Part shown: positions 24,775 to 33,695 of the stretch, in pieces | Layout of the letters: every line of letters starts with the position of its first letter | How positions within the stretch are numbered: the stretch's first letter is position 1 | From: Streptomyces microflavus | Lineage (GTDB): Bacteria > Actinomycetota > Actinomycetes > Streptomycetales > Streptomycetaceae | Direction: 5' to 3' | NCBI RefSeq assembly: GCF_014650075.1 | Contig: NZ_BMUG01000003.1 | Coordinates: 620,001-684,000 of the forward strand | Length of the DNA stretch: 64,000 nt | Position numbers and translations under genes: made by a program | Notes under the pieces: model-generated | The model's input: the letters and a program-made list of their open reading frames with translations, nothing else | Databases searched by the model: none | Told to the model about the DNA's origin: nothing

Positions 24775-26055
24775 TCAGGTGACGGTGGGGCCGAAGGTGA
24801 ACGGCAGGGAACCGACGCGGTTGTCGAAATTCGAATCGACCAGCAGGGGATCGCCCGTCCGCCGGATGACGGACCGTCGGGTGAGCAGCTCCCTGAACAG
24901 GGCCGTCATTTCGAGCCGGGCCAGGTGGGCGCCGAGGCAGTGGTGCGGGCCGCCGCCCCCGTAACCCAGGTGCGGATTCGGCGACCGGGTGATGTCGAAG
25001 AGATCCGGACGGGTGAAAACCGATTCATCGCGATTGGCGGACGCGTAGAGCAGTGAGACTTTCTCGCCGGGAAGAAAGGTCCGGCCGCCCAGCGGGAATT
25101 CCGAGACGACGGTCCTGCGGAACTGGATGATCGGCGTCGAATGGCGGACGATTTCCTCCACGGCGCCGCCGATGTACCGGTCGAAGTCCGACCGGAGGAG
25201 TTCCTGCTGCTCCGGGTGCCGGTCCAGCAGGGACAGCCCGTGCGCGATCGCGTTACGGGTGGTCTCCACCCCGGCCACGAGCAGCAGCGAGAAGAAGGCG
25301 CCGAGGTCCCGCGAGGAGAGCGCCTCGCCGTCGATGTCCGCGCACACCAGCGCCGAGACCAGGTCGTCCTGCGGGTGGCGGCGGCGCTCCCGCGCCAGGC
25401 GCGCCATGACGAGCTGCATCCGGGCGAGGGAGGCGGTCCCGCGGCCGGGGATCCGCAGCCTGGCCCGGCCCCGGCGCGCGACGCCCACCTGCTCGGACGC
25501 GTGGTCGATCTGCTCCGCGATCCGCGGCCGGTACGCCGCCGGGATGCCCATCAGGTCGCAGATCACCTCCAGCGGCAGCCGTGAGGCCGCCGACGGCATG
25601 AAGTCGCCCGGGCGCTCGGAGATCAGCTCGTCCACCAGACGCCCGGCCAGCCGGCCGATGTTCTCCTCGGTGGCGGCGAGCAGCCGGGGGGTGAAGCGAC
25701 GGGAGATCATCCGGCGCAGCGCCGCGTGCTCGGGCCCGTCCATGTTGACCATCGAATTCCCGAACAGCGCCTTCGCCCAGCCGGCCGGCTCCGGGGTGGT
25801 GACCCCCGGAGCGCTGGCGAAGACCTTCGGGGTGCGGCTCGCGGTCAGCACGTCCGCGTGGCGCACCAGGGCGTAGAACGGTCTGCCGGAGGTACGGGCG
25901 GTGCCCGGCCGGGGGGTGAACAGTACGGGTGCCTCCAGCTCCCGCAGCCGGGCGAAGGCGCCGAGCCGCTCCGGGCGCGGCAGCCGCCAGAAGGCCGGGT
26001 CGGCGAGATCGATGCGTGCCGCACGGTCACCGGACACCTGATTCGGAACGGTCAT
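24775..26055 (-). CDS. Cytochrome P450
   Basis: Haem monooxygenase (426 aa, usual bacterial CYP length). The I-helix oxygen-binding motif is LLVAGVETTRNA. The K-helix EXXR is EEIVR, followed by the FRRTVVSEFPLGG sheet. The haem loop is YGGGGPHHCLGAHLARLE, with Tyr in place of the usual Phe of FxxGxxxCxG. GGAGG lies 9 bases before the chosen ATG; a second ATG two codons upstream is too close to it. It is divergent from melC1-melC2 and has no ferredoxin gene beside it. Substrate unknown. Confidence 0.92.
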   Translation of the reverse strand: MTVPNQVSGDRAARIDLADPAFWRLPRPERLGAFARLRELEAPVLFTPRPGTARTSGRPFYALVRHADVLTASRTPKVFASAPGVTTPEPAGWAKALFGNSMVNMDGPEHAALRRMISRRFTPRLLAATEENIGRLAGRLVDELISERPGDFMPSAASRLPLEVICDLMGIPAAYRPRIAEQIDHASEQVGVARRGRARLRIPGRGTASLARMQLVMARLARERRRHPQDDLVSALVCADIDGEALSSRDLGAFFSLLLVAGVETTRNAIAHGLSLLDRHPEQQELLRSDFDRYIGGAVEEIVRHSTPIIQFRRTVVSEFPLGGRTFLPGEKVSLLYASANRDESVFTRPDLFDITRSPNPHLGYGGGGPHHCLGAHLARLEMTALFRELLTRRSVIRRTGDPLLVDSNFDNRVGSLPFTFGPTVT

Positions 26056-26269
26056 GTCCATCCACCTCCACGAAGTTCGCCAGGTCATCGTCGGGTCCGG
26101 CGCGCACGGCACGGCGCGCGACGCGGTCTCCGGCGCGGATGGCCGCGCACGGTCACGCGTTTGACGGAACGCGGGGGACACCGCACCCGGGAGAACCGAT
26201 TCACCGCCGTCTCGTTGCCACCATCGCCGGCAACAGCACCTCGGACGAGTCAACGAGAGGCAGTCACCC

Positions 26270-26743
26270 ATGAGCCGAACCACGGATCCGGGCGGCGCAC
26301 CGCGTGGAGCACGCGGTCCGTCGCGCCGGATCGTCCTGCGTACCGCCTTCACCGCGGCGGTGGCCGGCGGCACCGCCGTGATCCTCCTGCCGCTGCGGGA
26401 CCACGGGCCGGGCACCGCGCCCGCGCCCGCGAAGGGGCCCGGACACCCCGCCGCCGGGACGGAGGAGTTCGCCGAGATGTACCGGGGCCGGGAGATCCGC
26501 GGGAGCGTGACCGTCCTGGTCCCGGCCGGCGGACCGGGCGCCGCGGAGGGCGGGGCCGCCGAACCGGTCACCGAGATCCGCATCGACGGCCGCCCGCTGC
26601 ACGTCATGCGGCGCGCGGACGGCACCTACCTCAGCGATGTCACGCACTACGAGTCGTTCCCCACGCTCCGCGAGACGGCCCGCGCCGCCGTCGACGAGCT
26701 GGGCACCGCCCGGCTCGCGCTCCCCGCCTCGCACCACAGGTGA
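26270..26743 (+). CDS. melC1: Tyrosinase copper chaperone MelC1
   Basis: Secreted helper (157 aa) that loads copper into tyrosinase and carries it through the Tat pathway. A Tat-like signal (SRRIVLRTAFTAAVAGGTAVI) is followed by a Pro/Gly/Ala linker and the MelC1 domain: EEFAEMYRGREIRG, TEIRIDGRPLHVMRRADGTYLSDVTHYESF. The last segment corresponds to the Tyr loop that enters the tyrosinase active site. It is the first gene of a melC operon, with MelC2 55 bases downstream. Confidence 0.93.
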   Translation: MSRTTDPGGAPRGARGPSRRIVLRTAFTAAVAGGTAVILLPLRDHGPGTAPAPAKGPGHPAAGTEEFAEMYRGREIRGSVTVLVPAGGPGAAEGGAAEPVTEIRIDGRPLHVMRRADGTYLSDVTHYESFPTLRETARAAVDELGTARLALPASHHR

Positions 26744-26784
26744 ACCCCGCACCACCCATGAACACCGCACCACCCGTGAACCAG
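26731..26784 (+). repeat. Three 18-base tandem repeats across the melC1 stop
   Basis: Units at 26731-26748, 26749-26766 and 26767-26784 share the pattern GCACCAC followed by TGAAC. The first unit contains the melC1 stop codon and the other two fill the melC1-melC2 spacer. The melC2 ribosome binding site begins at the end of the third unit. This looks like a slippage expansion. Confidence 0.8.
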
Positions 26785-26798
26785 GAGGACCACAGCCG

Positions 26799-27662
26799 GT
26801 GTACACCCGCAAGAACCAGCGCGACCTCACGCGCACCGAGAAGCGGCGCCTCGTCGACGCGATCCTGAAGCTGAAGAGCTCGGGCCGCTACGACGACTTC
26901 GTCGTCATGCACCGCGAGTACTACGTCATGGACACGGAGAACCGGCCGCGCCCCGCCCATATGACGTCGTCGTTCTTCCCCTGGCACCGCCGCTACCTGC
27001 TGGAGTTCGAGCGGGCCCTCCAGGCCGTCGACCCCGGGGTGAGCGTGCCCTACTGGGACTGGACCCGGGACCGCTCGACGACCTCCTCGCTCTGGGCGGA
27101 GGACTTCCTCGGCGGCAACGGCAGGCCCGGCGACCGGCGGGTCACCACCGGACCGTTCGCCTTCGACGCGGGCAACTGGAAGGTGGGCGCCGGGGTCACC
27201 GACCAGAACTGGCTCACCCGCAACTTCGGCAGGCCCGGCAACAACCCGGTCTCCCTCCCCACCGCCGACGACGTGGCGCGGGCGCTGAAGGACCCGGTCT
27301 ACGACACCGAGCCGTGGAACAGCATCAGCACCGAGGGGTTCCGCAACCGGATCGAGGGCTGGGGCATCCACCGGGTGCGCACGGTCGGCAACCACAACCA
27401 GGTCCACCAGTGGGTCGGCGGCCCGATGGCCGGGGCCGCCTCCCCCGAGGACCCGGTCTTCTGGCTCCACCACTCGTTCATCGACCTGCTCTGGGACCGC
27501 TGGCAGAAGGCACACCCCAAGTCCGCCTACCTGCCGGGCCGTAAACCCGCCGCACCCGGCCGGGACCGCGACTACGTCTTCGGCCTCGACGACCCGATGC
27601 CCCCGTGGAACGTCACGCCCAGGAAGCTCCTGGACCACAGCAAGGTCTACCGCTACGCCTGA
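26799..27662 (+). CDS. melC2: Tyrosinase MelC2
   Basis: Type-3 copper monooxygenase (287 aa) that oxidises tyrosine to dopaquinone for melanin; exported with MelC1. The CuA ligands fall at His38 (VVMHREYY), His54 (PAHMTSSFF) and His63 (PWHRRYLLEFE), exactly the numbering of characterised Streptomyces tyrosinases. The CuB ligands lie in NHNQVHQWVGG and FWLHHSFID. The GTG start is fixed by this numbering and by AGGAGG 10 bases upstream. There is no signal peptide, as expected. Confidence 0.97.
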   Translation: MYTRKNQRDLTRTEKRRLVDAILKLKSSGRYDDFVVMHREYYVMDTENRPRPAHMTSSFFPWHRRYLLEFERALQAVDPGVSVPYWDWTRDRSTTSSLWAEDFLGGNGRPGDRRVTTGPFAFDAGNWKVGAGVTDQNWLTRNFGRPGNNPVSLPTADDVARALKDPVYDTEPWNSISTEGFRNRIEGWGIHRVRTVGNHNQVHQWVGGPMAGAASPEDPVFWLHHSFIDLLWDRWQKAHPKSAYLPGRKPAAPGRDRDYVFGLDDPMPPWNVTPRKLLDHSKVYRYA

Positions 27663-27672
27663 GCGCACACAG

Positions 27673-27715
27673 CGGGACGGCCGGCCCCTCCGCGAAGGAG
27701 GAGCCGGCCGTCCCG
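27673..27715. terminator. Hairpin between melC2 and the chaplin gene
   Basis: A 13-bp perfect stem CGGGACGGCCGGC/GCCGGCCGTCCCG with inner CTCC/GGAG pairing lies between two convergent genes and can serve both. Confidence 0.8.
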
Positions 27716-27729
27716 GTGGAACGGGGAGA

Positions 27730-28011
27730 TCAGCGGCCGTAGCCGTAGTCGCCGTTGTCCTCGTGGCCCCCGTCTGCGTTGACGCAGGTGTTGCCGAAGG
27801 CCGGGTTGAGCAGCCCGATCACGTTGATGGTGTTGCCGCAGACGTTGACCGGCACGTGGACCGGGACCTGGACGAGGTTGCCCGAGAGGACACCGGGGGA
27901 CCCGATGGCCGCACCCTGCGCACCGGCGTCCGCGGAGGCCAGGCCGGCGCCGCCGGCGAGGAGGGCACCGGTGCCCGCCATGACAGCGGCGACCTTCGTA
28001 ATACGCGACAT
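27730..28011 (-). CDS. Short chaplin (secreted amyloid surface protein)
   Basis: Small secreted hydrophobic protein (93 aa) that coats aerial hyphae. The signal peptide covers residues 1 to about 28 (MSRITKVAAVMAGTGALLAGG ... ASADAG). A single chaplin domain follows: GSPGVLSGNLVQVPVHVPVN, CGNTINVIGLLNPAFGNTC, with the two conserved Cys. A hydrophilic tail rich in Gly/Asp/Tyr (NADGGHEDNGDYGYGR) extends beyond the domain, which is longer than in typical short chaplins. AAGGAG lies 7 bases upstream of the ATG. Confidence 0.95.
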   Translation of the reverse strand: MSRITKVAAVMAGTGALLAGGAGLASADAGAQGAAIGSPGVLSGNLVQVPVHVPVNVCGNTINVIGLLNPAFGNTCVNADGGHEDNGDYGYGR

Positions 28012-28150
28012 CAGAACTCCTTGTAAGGAAGGGGGGTTGCTGCGGAGCACGAGGCCCGCATGCCCTGACAACGCGTGGGACGCCGAGCGGTAACGGATCA
28101 ACACCCGGGCGATATCTCCGGTGTTGTCCTACGGCCTGTCGCCGCCCGCC

Positions 28151-29299
28151 TCACCGCCCGATGACCGGAAGCGTGGTAAGCCGCTCGTGCCAGTCCCGCG
28201 CGGCGGGGAACCGGGCCTTCACGGTCTCCACGGCCCGCTCCCGTACCGCCACCTGCGACTCGCGCAGCCGCAGCAGCGGCTCCAGACCCGGGCGGGCCAG
28301 CAGCAGCCGCTGATTGACCACCGTGACCGGCTGCCAGTGGTTCTTGTACTGCTCGGCGCCGCGCAGCAGGCTCAGCACCTCCCGGCCGGTGTCCGACGCC
28401 TGCTGGGCCACCTCGCGCAGCAGCATGGTCGACACATCGACCTTCCGCTCCCGCAGCCCCGGGTCCGCCCCGTACAGATAGCCGCCCGCCAGCTGCCCGG
28501 ACTGCAGCGAGAGGTTGGCCGCCACGACCTCTCCGCCCAGCCGGAACTCGGTGACGGCGGCCGTGCCGTCCCCCACCATCCGGCTCACCGACCGGACCAG
28601 GTGGTCCGAGAACCTGGCCCGCAGGTGTTCGGGGTTGACCCCCCGGTCGCGCCACTGGAGTTCGTGGAGCCGCAGCAGGGTGCCGATGGCCGCGGGCACC
28701 CCGTCCTGCGGGATCTTGCGGGCCTCCACACCCAGGGCCTCGACCCTGCGCAGCTTGGCCCGCAGCCGCTGGCCCCGCGAGCCGGTGAGCCGCGCCACCA
28801 GGCCGTCGAGGGGCTGCGCGGGCAGCTCCATGCATGTCGAGTCCGTGAGCCGGCTCCGGGCGCCGGGCCACCGGCCGAACAGCAACTGGGCCGACGCGTC
28901 CGGTCGGACCTCCCGCAGATCGACCACACAGTGCCGGGCGGCCCGGTCCAGACCGCGCTGGAGCGCCCCGACCGCGTAACCGGCCTCCTCCTCGTCCAGC
29001 AGGATGTCGAAGAAGTCGGAGATCGCCCCGCCCATCGGCACGAGCAGCGGCATCGGACGGTGGACGAGCATCAGCGGGGCCGCCCCGATCAGCCGCCCCG
29101 AACGCCGGACCAGAAGGACCCGCAGTCTCCCCTCCTGACCGTAGGAGATCCACCAGGAATGGAGCCACGCGTGACTCTGGAACGGGGTGGCGGTGGCGCA
29201 GCGCCGGTGCAGCGCGTCCCACTCCCCGGCGAGTGCGCCGAACTCCCCGAAGTCGCGGCAGAGCGTCACGGTGAGGCTGCCCGCCCGGTCGGCCGTCAT
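28151..29299 (-). CDS. FemAB/CelD-like GNAT acyltransferase of the exopolysaccharide operon
   Basis: Cytoplasmic acyltransferase-like protein (382 aa) of the BcsL/CelD group (GNAT fold, DUF1 pairs as in FemAB). The first GNAT half shows ATPFQSHAWLHSWWISYGQEG and LRVLLVRRSGRLIGAAPLML. The second half (about residues 180-330) shows KLRRVEALGVEARKI, LHELQWRDRG, TEFRLGGEVVAANLSLQSG and LSLLRGAEQYKNHW. It is the last gene of the polysaccharide operon and overlaps the Wzz-like gene (ATGA). Probably decorates a sugar or lipid-linked intermediate; substrate unknown. Confidence 0.8.
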   Translation of the reverse strand: MTADRAGSLTVTLCRDFGEFGALAGEWDALHRRCATATPFQSHAWLHSWWISYGQEGRLRVLLVRRSGRLIGAAPLMLVHRPMPLLVPMGGAISDFFDILLDEEEAGYAVGALQRGLDRAARHCVVDLREVRPDASAQLLFGRWPGARSRLTDSTCMELPAQPLDGLVARLTGSRGQRLRAKLRRVEALGVEARKIPQDGVPAAIGTLLRLHELQWRDRGVNPEHLRARFSDHLVRSVSRMVGDGTAAVTEFRLGGEVVAANLSLQSGQLAGGYLYGADPGLRERKVDVSTMLLREVAQQASDTGREVLSLLRGAEQYKNHWQPVTVVNQRLLLARPGLEPLLRLRESQVAVRERAVETVKARFPAARDWHERLTTLPVIGR

Positions 29300-30018
29300 C
29301 GCACGAGCTCCCGTTCGTCGGCGGTGGTGTTGTCCTCGGCGGCGGCCGGGCCCGGCACCTCGGCGGCGGCCGGTCCGGGCACCTGGGCGGAGACGCTCCA
29401 GCCGGTGCGGCGGGGGCGCACCAGCAGGACGAGGCCGCCCAGCAGACCGCCCGCGGCCGTCCCCACGGCGGTGCCCAGCGGCACCGACGGCGAGACCGGC
29501 TGGTCCGGCTTCATCGCATGGGTGAACTTGATCAGCTTCACCCCGGTGTCCTTGGAGACATGGCCGCTGCTCACGATCACGGCCTCGATGACCGCGTTGG
29601 CGATGTCGGCCGCCCTGCCCGCGTCGTCGGAGGTGCCCGTCACCGCGATCATCGGCGAGTCGGGGGAGGTCTCCGACCGCACCTGGGTGCGCAGTGCGCG
29701 CACCGGCTCACCGGCCGCGCCCTGGGCGTAGGAGAGGGTCGCGTCGCTGGTGACGAGACGCCCGTAGGACTGCGCGTAGCCGAGCGCGGCCGAGGGATCC
29801 GTCTCCTCCTCGGCGACGGCCATGGCGTAGCTGGTGGCCTCGTACTGGGGGGACGCGAGGAGCCCGTAGGAGAGCCCCGACGCGGTGCCGAGCAGCACAC
29901 AGACGGGCAGGGGCCACCACGGGGGCATTCTGGTGAGGGCGGTGCGCAGCCGGGCGGGGGAGGTACGCAGCCGGCGCCGCAGGACGACGGATCGCTGCTG
30001 CTCGGGAGACTCGGTCAT
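29296..30018 (-). CDS. Wzz-like chain-length determinant protein
   Basis: Membrane protein (240 aa) with one TM helix near residues 35-55 (WWPLPVCVLLGTASGLSYGLL), an extracellular domain (AQSYGRLVTSDATLSYAQGAAG, PMIAVTGTSDDAGRAADIANAV), and a second helix with the Wzz-type Pro-rich entry MKPDQPVSPSVPLGTAVG. The cytoplasmic tail lacks a tyrosine-kinase domain. A 24-base direct repeat duplicates PGPAAAE in the tail. It is coupled by 4-base overlaps on both sides. Likely tunes polymer length. Confidence 0.82.
   Translation of the reverse strand: MTESPEQQRSVVLRRRLRTSPARLRTALTRMPPWWPLPVCVLLGTASGLSYGLLASPQYEATSYAMAVAEEETDPSAALGYAQSYGRLVTSDATLSYAQGAAGEPVRALRTQVRSETSPDSPMIAVTGTSDDAGRAADIANAVIEAVIVSSGHVSKDTGVKLIKFTHAMKPDQPVSPSVPLGTAVGTAAGGLLGGLVLLVRPRRTGWSVSAQVPGPAAAEVPGPAAAEDNTTADERELVR
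29337..29384 (-). repeat. Two 24-base direct repeats in the Wzz-like gene
   Basis: 29337-29360 and 29361-29384 differ at only one or two positions and duplicate eight residues (VPGPAAAE-like) in the cytoplasmic tail. The length, a multiple of three, keeps the frame. Confidence 0.7.
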
Positions 30019-31151
30019 GAAAGGGCTCTCCGGTTCGGTGGGGCGGTGTCGAGGGCGTACGCGTACACATCCATCAGGCGCTCGCTGCTGCGCCGGATGT
30101 CGTAGTGGCCGACGGCCCGGGGCGGCGGCCTGCGGTCGGGGCAGGCCTGTATCCGCTGCCGCAGCACGGCGGTCAGCTCGTCGGGGCTCCCGGCGATCCG
30201 GGTGGCGCCCGGGGCGTGGGCAGCCGACAGGTCGTCGATGGCCGGGCAGGCGTCGTGGAGCACGGGCAGTCCGGCGGCGAGCGCCTCCACCGCCGCCAGA
30301 CCGAAGGACTCCTCGCGGGACGTCGACACGAAGGTGTCGACCGCGCTGAGCAGGGCCGGGACACCGGGGACCGGGCCGCCCGCGCCGGAACCGCACTCCC
30401 CGAGGAGCCGGATCCGGTCCGCCGCCCCGAGCCGGGCCGCCAGGGCCCGCAGCGCCCCCGCCTCCGGCCCGTCACCGGCCAGCAGCAGCCGGGCCCCAGG
30501 CAGTGCGGCGACCGCCCGTACCGCCACGTCGAAACGCTTGCCGGGCACCAGCCGGCCCACGCCGCCGACCACGAACGCGTCGTCGGGGATGCCCAGTGCC
30601 GCCCGGACGGCGAGCCGCCGGTCCGGGTCGAAGCGGTAGAGGTCCGCGTCGATGCCGTTGGGCACCAGCCGGATCCGGTCGGCGGGCACCCCCCAGTCCC
30701 GCAGCCGCCCGGCGACGGTGGAGGAGACGGCGACGGTGGCCGCGCCGAGCCGTTCGGTGGAGAGGTAGAGGGCACGGATCCCCCGGGTCAGCGGACGGCC
30801 CTCGATCTCGGCGCGCCCCAGGGAGTGTTCGGTCGCCACGGCCGCCCGGACGCCCGCGAGGCGCGCCGCGATCCTCCCGTACACACAGGCCCGGTAGAGG
30901 TGCGTGTGGACCAGGTCGTAGCGGCCGTCGCGGATCAGCCGGGTCAGCCGTCCGACGGCCGACAGGTCCCGGTTGCCGCGCATCCCGAGGTGGACGACCC
31001 GGACGCCGTCGGCCCGCAGCCCGTCCGCCACCGGACCCGGGTTGGTGAGCGTGACCACGTCGCACTCCACCGGCAGATGACGCAGCAGCAGCCGCAACTG
31101 CTGCTCGGCGCCGCCTACCCCGAGCCCGGTGATGACGTGCAGCGCCCTCAC
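30015..31151 (-). CDS. GT4-family glycosyltransferase (GT-B fold)
   Basis: Cytoplasmic sugar transferase (378 aa). The N-terminal acceptor domain starts MRALHVITGLGVGGAEQQLRLL. The C-terminal donor domain has VGRLVPGKRFDVAVRA, LLLAGDGPEAGALR and the donor-binding stretch STSREESFGLAAVEALAAGLPVL (the GT4 E-x7-E motif). It overlaps its neighbours by 4 bases. Acts on a lipid-linked oligosaccharide in the exopolysaccharide pathway; donor sugar unknown. Confidence 0.9.
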   Translation of the reverse strand: MRALHVITGLGVGGAEQQLRLLLRHLPVECDVVTLTNPGPVADGLRADGVRVVHLGMRGNRDLSAVGRLTRLIRDGRYDLVHTHLYRACVYGRIAARLAGVRAAVATEHSLGRAEIEGRPLTRGIRALYLSTERLGAATVAVSSTVAGRLRDWGVPADRIRLVPNGIDADLYRFDPDRRLAVRAALGIPDDAFVVGGVGRLVPGKRFDVAVRAVAALPGARLLLAGDGPEAGALRALAARLGAADRIRLLGECGSGAGGPVPGVPALLSAVDTFVSTSREESFGLAAVEALAAGLPVLHDACPAIDDLSAAHAPGATRIAGSPDELTAVLRQRIQACPDRRPPPRAVGHYDIRRSSERLMDVYAYALDTAPPNRRALS

Positions 31152-31960
31152 CGGGGGCCGCCCGCCCGCGCCGGGGACGCGGCCCGGGAGCCCGCGCCGG
31201 GGACCGCCCCGTGGCGCAGCCCGTGCCGCAGGTCCTTCGCCCAGAGCCGCACGCCCCGGTCCGCCTGGCTGACATGGGTGCGGGGGAGCGCGAACCGGCT
31301 GATCAGCGGCCCGGGTGCCAGCGCGCAGCCGTATCCGTAACCGGCGGAGCCGACGGCGGCGCTCACCCGCCGGTCGAACGTCCCGTACGGATAGCAGAAG
31401 CCCTCCGGGAGTACGCCGGTGAGCTCACCGATCAACTCCCGGCTGCGGACCGTCTCGTGGCGGAGCTCCTCGTCCGACAGCTCGGTGAGGTCCTGGTGCA
31501 GCAGACCGTGCGAGCCGACCTCCATACCCGCCCCGGCGACCCGCCGGATCTCGTCGAGGGTGAGCAGCGGCTTGCGCGGACCCAGCGGGTCCCACTCGTT
31601 GACACCCCCCGGCCGTCCCGGCAGGACGAAGACCGTCGCGGTGCAGCCGTGGACCCGCAGCACCGGCAGCGCCTCCTGGAGGAAGTCCGCGTAGCCGTCG
31701 TCGAAGGTCAGCCCGACCAGCCCGCGCCTGCCCGCCGCATGGGCCCGCATCAGCTCCGAGACCCCCACCCCCCGCAGCCCCCTGCCGCGCAGCCACGACA
31801 ACTGCTCGCCGAGCCGCCGGGGGGAGACCGTGATGCCGTACGGGTCGTCACCGGTGTCGGTCACCGAGTGGTAGGTGAGGATCCACGGCTGACGGCGGGT
31901 GTGCGGGCGGAGCCGGGGCGGGGGAGTGCCGGGGCGTTGTGCCGAGGGATCAGCGGCCAT
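31148..31960 (-). CDS. Polysaccharide deacetylase (NodB/CE4 family)
   Basis: CE4 deacetylase (270 aa). The NodB core is seen as ILTYHSVTD, metal-binding TFDDGYADF, the His pair in VGSHGLLHQDL, and the CYPYGTFDRR motif with its conserved Arg. No signal peptide or TM helix is visible, so it may act on cytoplasmic intermediates, or its export signal is missed. It overlaps the flippase gene by 11 bases and the glycosyltransferase by 4. Confidence 0.88.
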   Translation of the reverse strand: MAADPSAQRPGTPPPRLRPHTRRQPWILTYHSVTDTGDDPYGITVSPRRLGEQLSWLRGRGLRGVGVSELMRAHAAGRRGLVGLTFDDGYADFLQEALPVLRVHGCTATVFVLPGRPGGVNEWDPLGPRKPLLTLDEIRRVAGAGMEVGSHGLLHQDLTELSDEELRHETVRSRELIGELTGVLPEGFCYPYGTFDRRVSAAVGSAGYGYGCALAPGPLISRFALPRTHVSQADRGVRLWAKDLRHGLRHGAVPGAGSRAASPARAGGPR

Positions 31961-33695
31961 CAGTGAACCTCCGTCGGATGAGTGCCAGCAGGGAGACGAC
32001 CTCGGGCGAGCGCAGGGCCAGCCCGGTCAGGAAGAAGGCGGCGGGGACCAGGACACATCCGGCGGCCAGACTCAGCACGGCGTCGGGGAGGAGGGGGGCG
32101 GCCGCCCAGCCGGCGGCCCCGGCCACCAGCGCGGCTCCCGCGAGGCGCCCGAGCGAGACGGCGACCGCCCGGGCCCGGATCGGGACCACCCGGGTGCCCA
32201 GCCCCATCAGCAGGAGCAGCGCGGTCGTGCTGATCCCGATCGCGTTGGCCGTGGCGATGCCGTCGACCCCGAAGCGGTACGTGAGCGCGTACCCGGCGCC
32301 CGTCGTGACGAGGAGTCCGGTGCCCATCGCGAACGCCGGGAACCAGGTGGGCCGCCCGGACGAGAAGAACGGCCGGCTCAGGGCGCCGACGAGGCAGTGG
32401 CCGAGCAGCCCCGCCGCGTAGACCCGCATCACCTGCGCGGTGGCGGCGGTGTCGGCGGTGTCGAACGCGCCGCGCTGGAAGAGGACTTCGATGATCTGGG
32501 GCGCGTAACCGAGCACCACCGCCGTACCGAGCAGCACCACCATCCCCGCCAGCGCGAGATCCCGCTCGACCCGCTGCCGGGCCTTCACATGGTTCCCGTC
32601 GGCCATCGCCCGCGCGACGACGGGGAACGTCACCGTGCAGATCATCAGCGAGAGCACCATCGGCATCTGCGCGACCTTCTGCGCGTAGTTCAGATGCGAG
32701 ATGGCGCCCGCCGGGAGCGTGGAGGCCAGGAACCGCTCCACCAGCACCTGCGACTGACGGCTCACCACGAACAGCACGACCGGGGCGAGGACCGCCACCC
32801 CCAGCAGGGGAGCGGTGCGCGGGACACGCTTCCCGAGCCGCCGGAAGCGGGGGCGCGCCAGGGGCAGCAGCCGCAGGAAGGTGGGGAGCTGGGTGAGGAT
32901 CATCAGCAGGCTGCCGACGGCGACGCCCGCGGCGGCCGCGCGCACGCCCCACACCGAGTGCAGCGCCAGCGTCATGCCGATGATGCCGATGTTGTACGCG
33001 ACGTAGACCCCGGCGGGCGGCAGGAAGCTGCGGTGGGCGCGCAGGGCGGCGCTGAAGTAGCCGGTGATGCCGAAGGTCAGCACGGTGACGGCGGTCAGCC
33101 GGGTGCAGTCCACCGCGAGGGCCGGATCGGCCAGCCCGGGTGCGAGGACGCCGACGACCCACGGGGCGCCCGCCATCAGCAGCGCCGCACCGGCCATGAG
33201 CCCGACGCAGAGCCGGGGCAGGGTGGCCGCCACCAGCTCCCGTACGGGGTCGGGGACCGGCCCCCCGGCGGCCTCGGCGCCCTTCGCGGCCTCGGCGTCC
33301 GCGCGGCGGGTGAGGGCGAGGCTGAACGCCGGGACGAGGAGCAGCGCCATCCCGTCCTCGATCAGCAGGGTGGCCGCCATCTCCGGCACGGTCCAGGCGA
33401 TCAGGAACGCGTCGCTGGCGTCGCTCGCGCCGAAGTACCGGGCGATCGCCTGGTCCCGCACCAGGCCGAGTACGGCTCCCAGCACGGTCAGCACCGCCGT
33501 GGCCGCGGCCGCGCGGGCGAGGAAGGACCCCAGGCCGGGAGGCTCGCCGCTGCCCGCGGGCTCCGGCGGGGTGCCGACGGCCGCGGTCGCCCCGGGGCCG
33601 GAACCGGGAGGCTGCCCGGGCCCCGGGAGCAGGGGAGCGGCGGCCTCCTCGCGGGGGAGGGCCTCCGCCTCCGTCCCCGTACCGGTGTCGCTCAC
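31950..33695 (-). CDS. MurJ/MVF-family lipid-linked oligosaccharide flippase
   Basis: Integral membrane protein (581 aa) with about 14 helices after a 60-residue disordered Pro/Gly/Ala N-terminus. MurJ-type features are LGLVRDQAIARYFGASDASDAF, the VERFLASTLPAGAISHLNYAQK loop with the conserved Arg-containing stretch, and IEVLFQRGAFD. The GTG start overlaps the ligase stop (GTGA); the same frame stays open far upstream, but that stretch is the complement of the ligase gene and is not coding. Likely flips the exopolysaccharide repeat unit. Confidence 0.88.
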   Translation of the reverse strand: MSDTGTGTEAEALPREEAAAPLLPGPGQPPGSGPGATAAVGTPPEPAGSGEPPGLGSFLARAAAATAVLTVLGAVLGLVRDQAIARYFGASDASDAFLIAWTVPEMAATLLIEDGMALLLVPAFSLALTRRADAEAAKGAEAAGGPVPDPVRELVAATLPRLCVGLMAGAALLMAGAPWVVGVLAPGLADPALAVDCTRLTAVTVLTFGITGYFSAALRAHRSFLPPAGVYVAYNIGIIGMTLALHSVWGVRAAAAGVAVGSLLMILTQLPTFLRLLPLARPRFRRLGKRVPRTAPLLGVAVLAPVVLFVVSRQSQVLVERFLASTLPAGAISHLNYAQKVAQMPMVLSLMICTVTFPVVARAMADGNHVKARQRVERDLALAGMVVLLGTAVVLGYAPQIIEVLFQRGAFDTADTAATAQVMRVYAAGLLGHCLVGALSRPFFSSGRPTWFPAFAMGTGLLVTTGAGYALTYRFGVDGIATANAIGISTTALLLLMGLGTRVVPIRARAVAVSLGRLAGAALVAGAAGWAAAPLLPDAVLSLAAGCVLVPAAFFLTGLALRSPEVVSLLALIRRRFTDGR

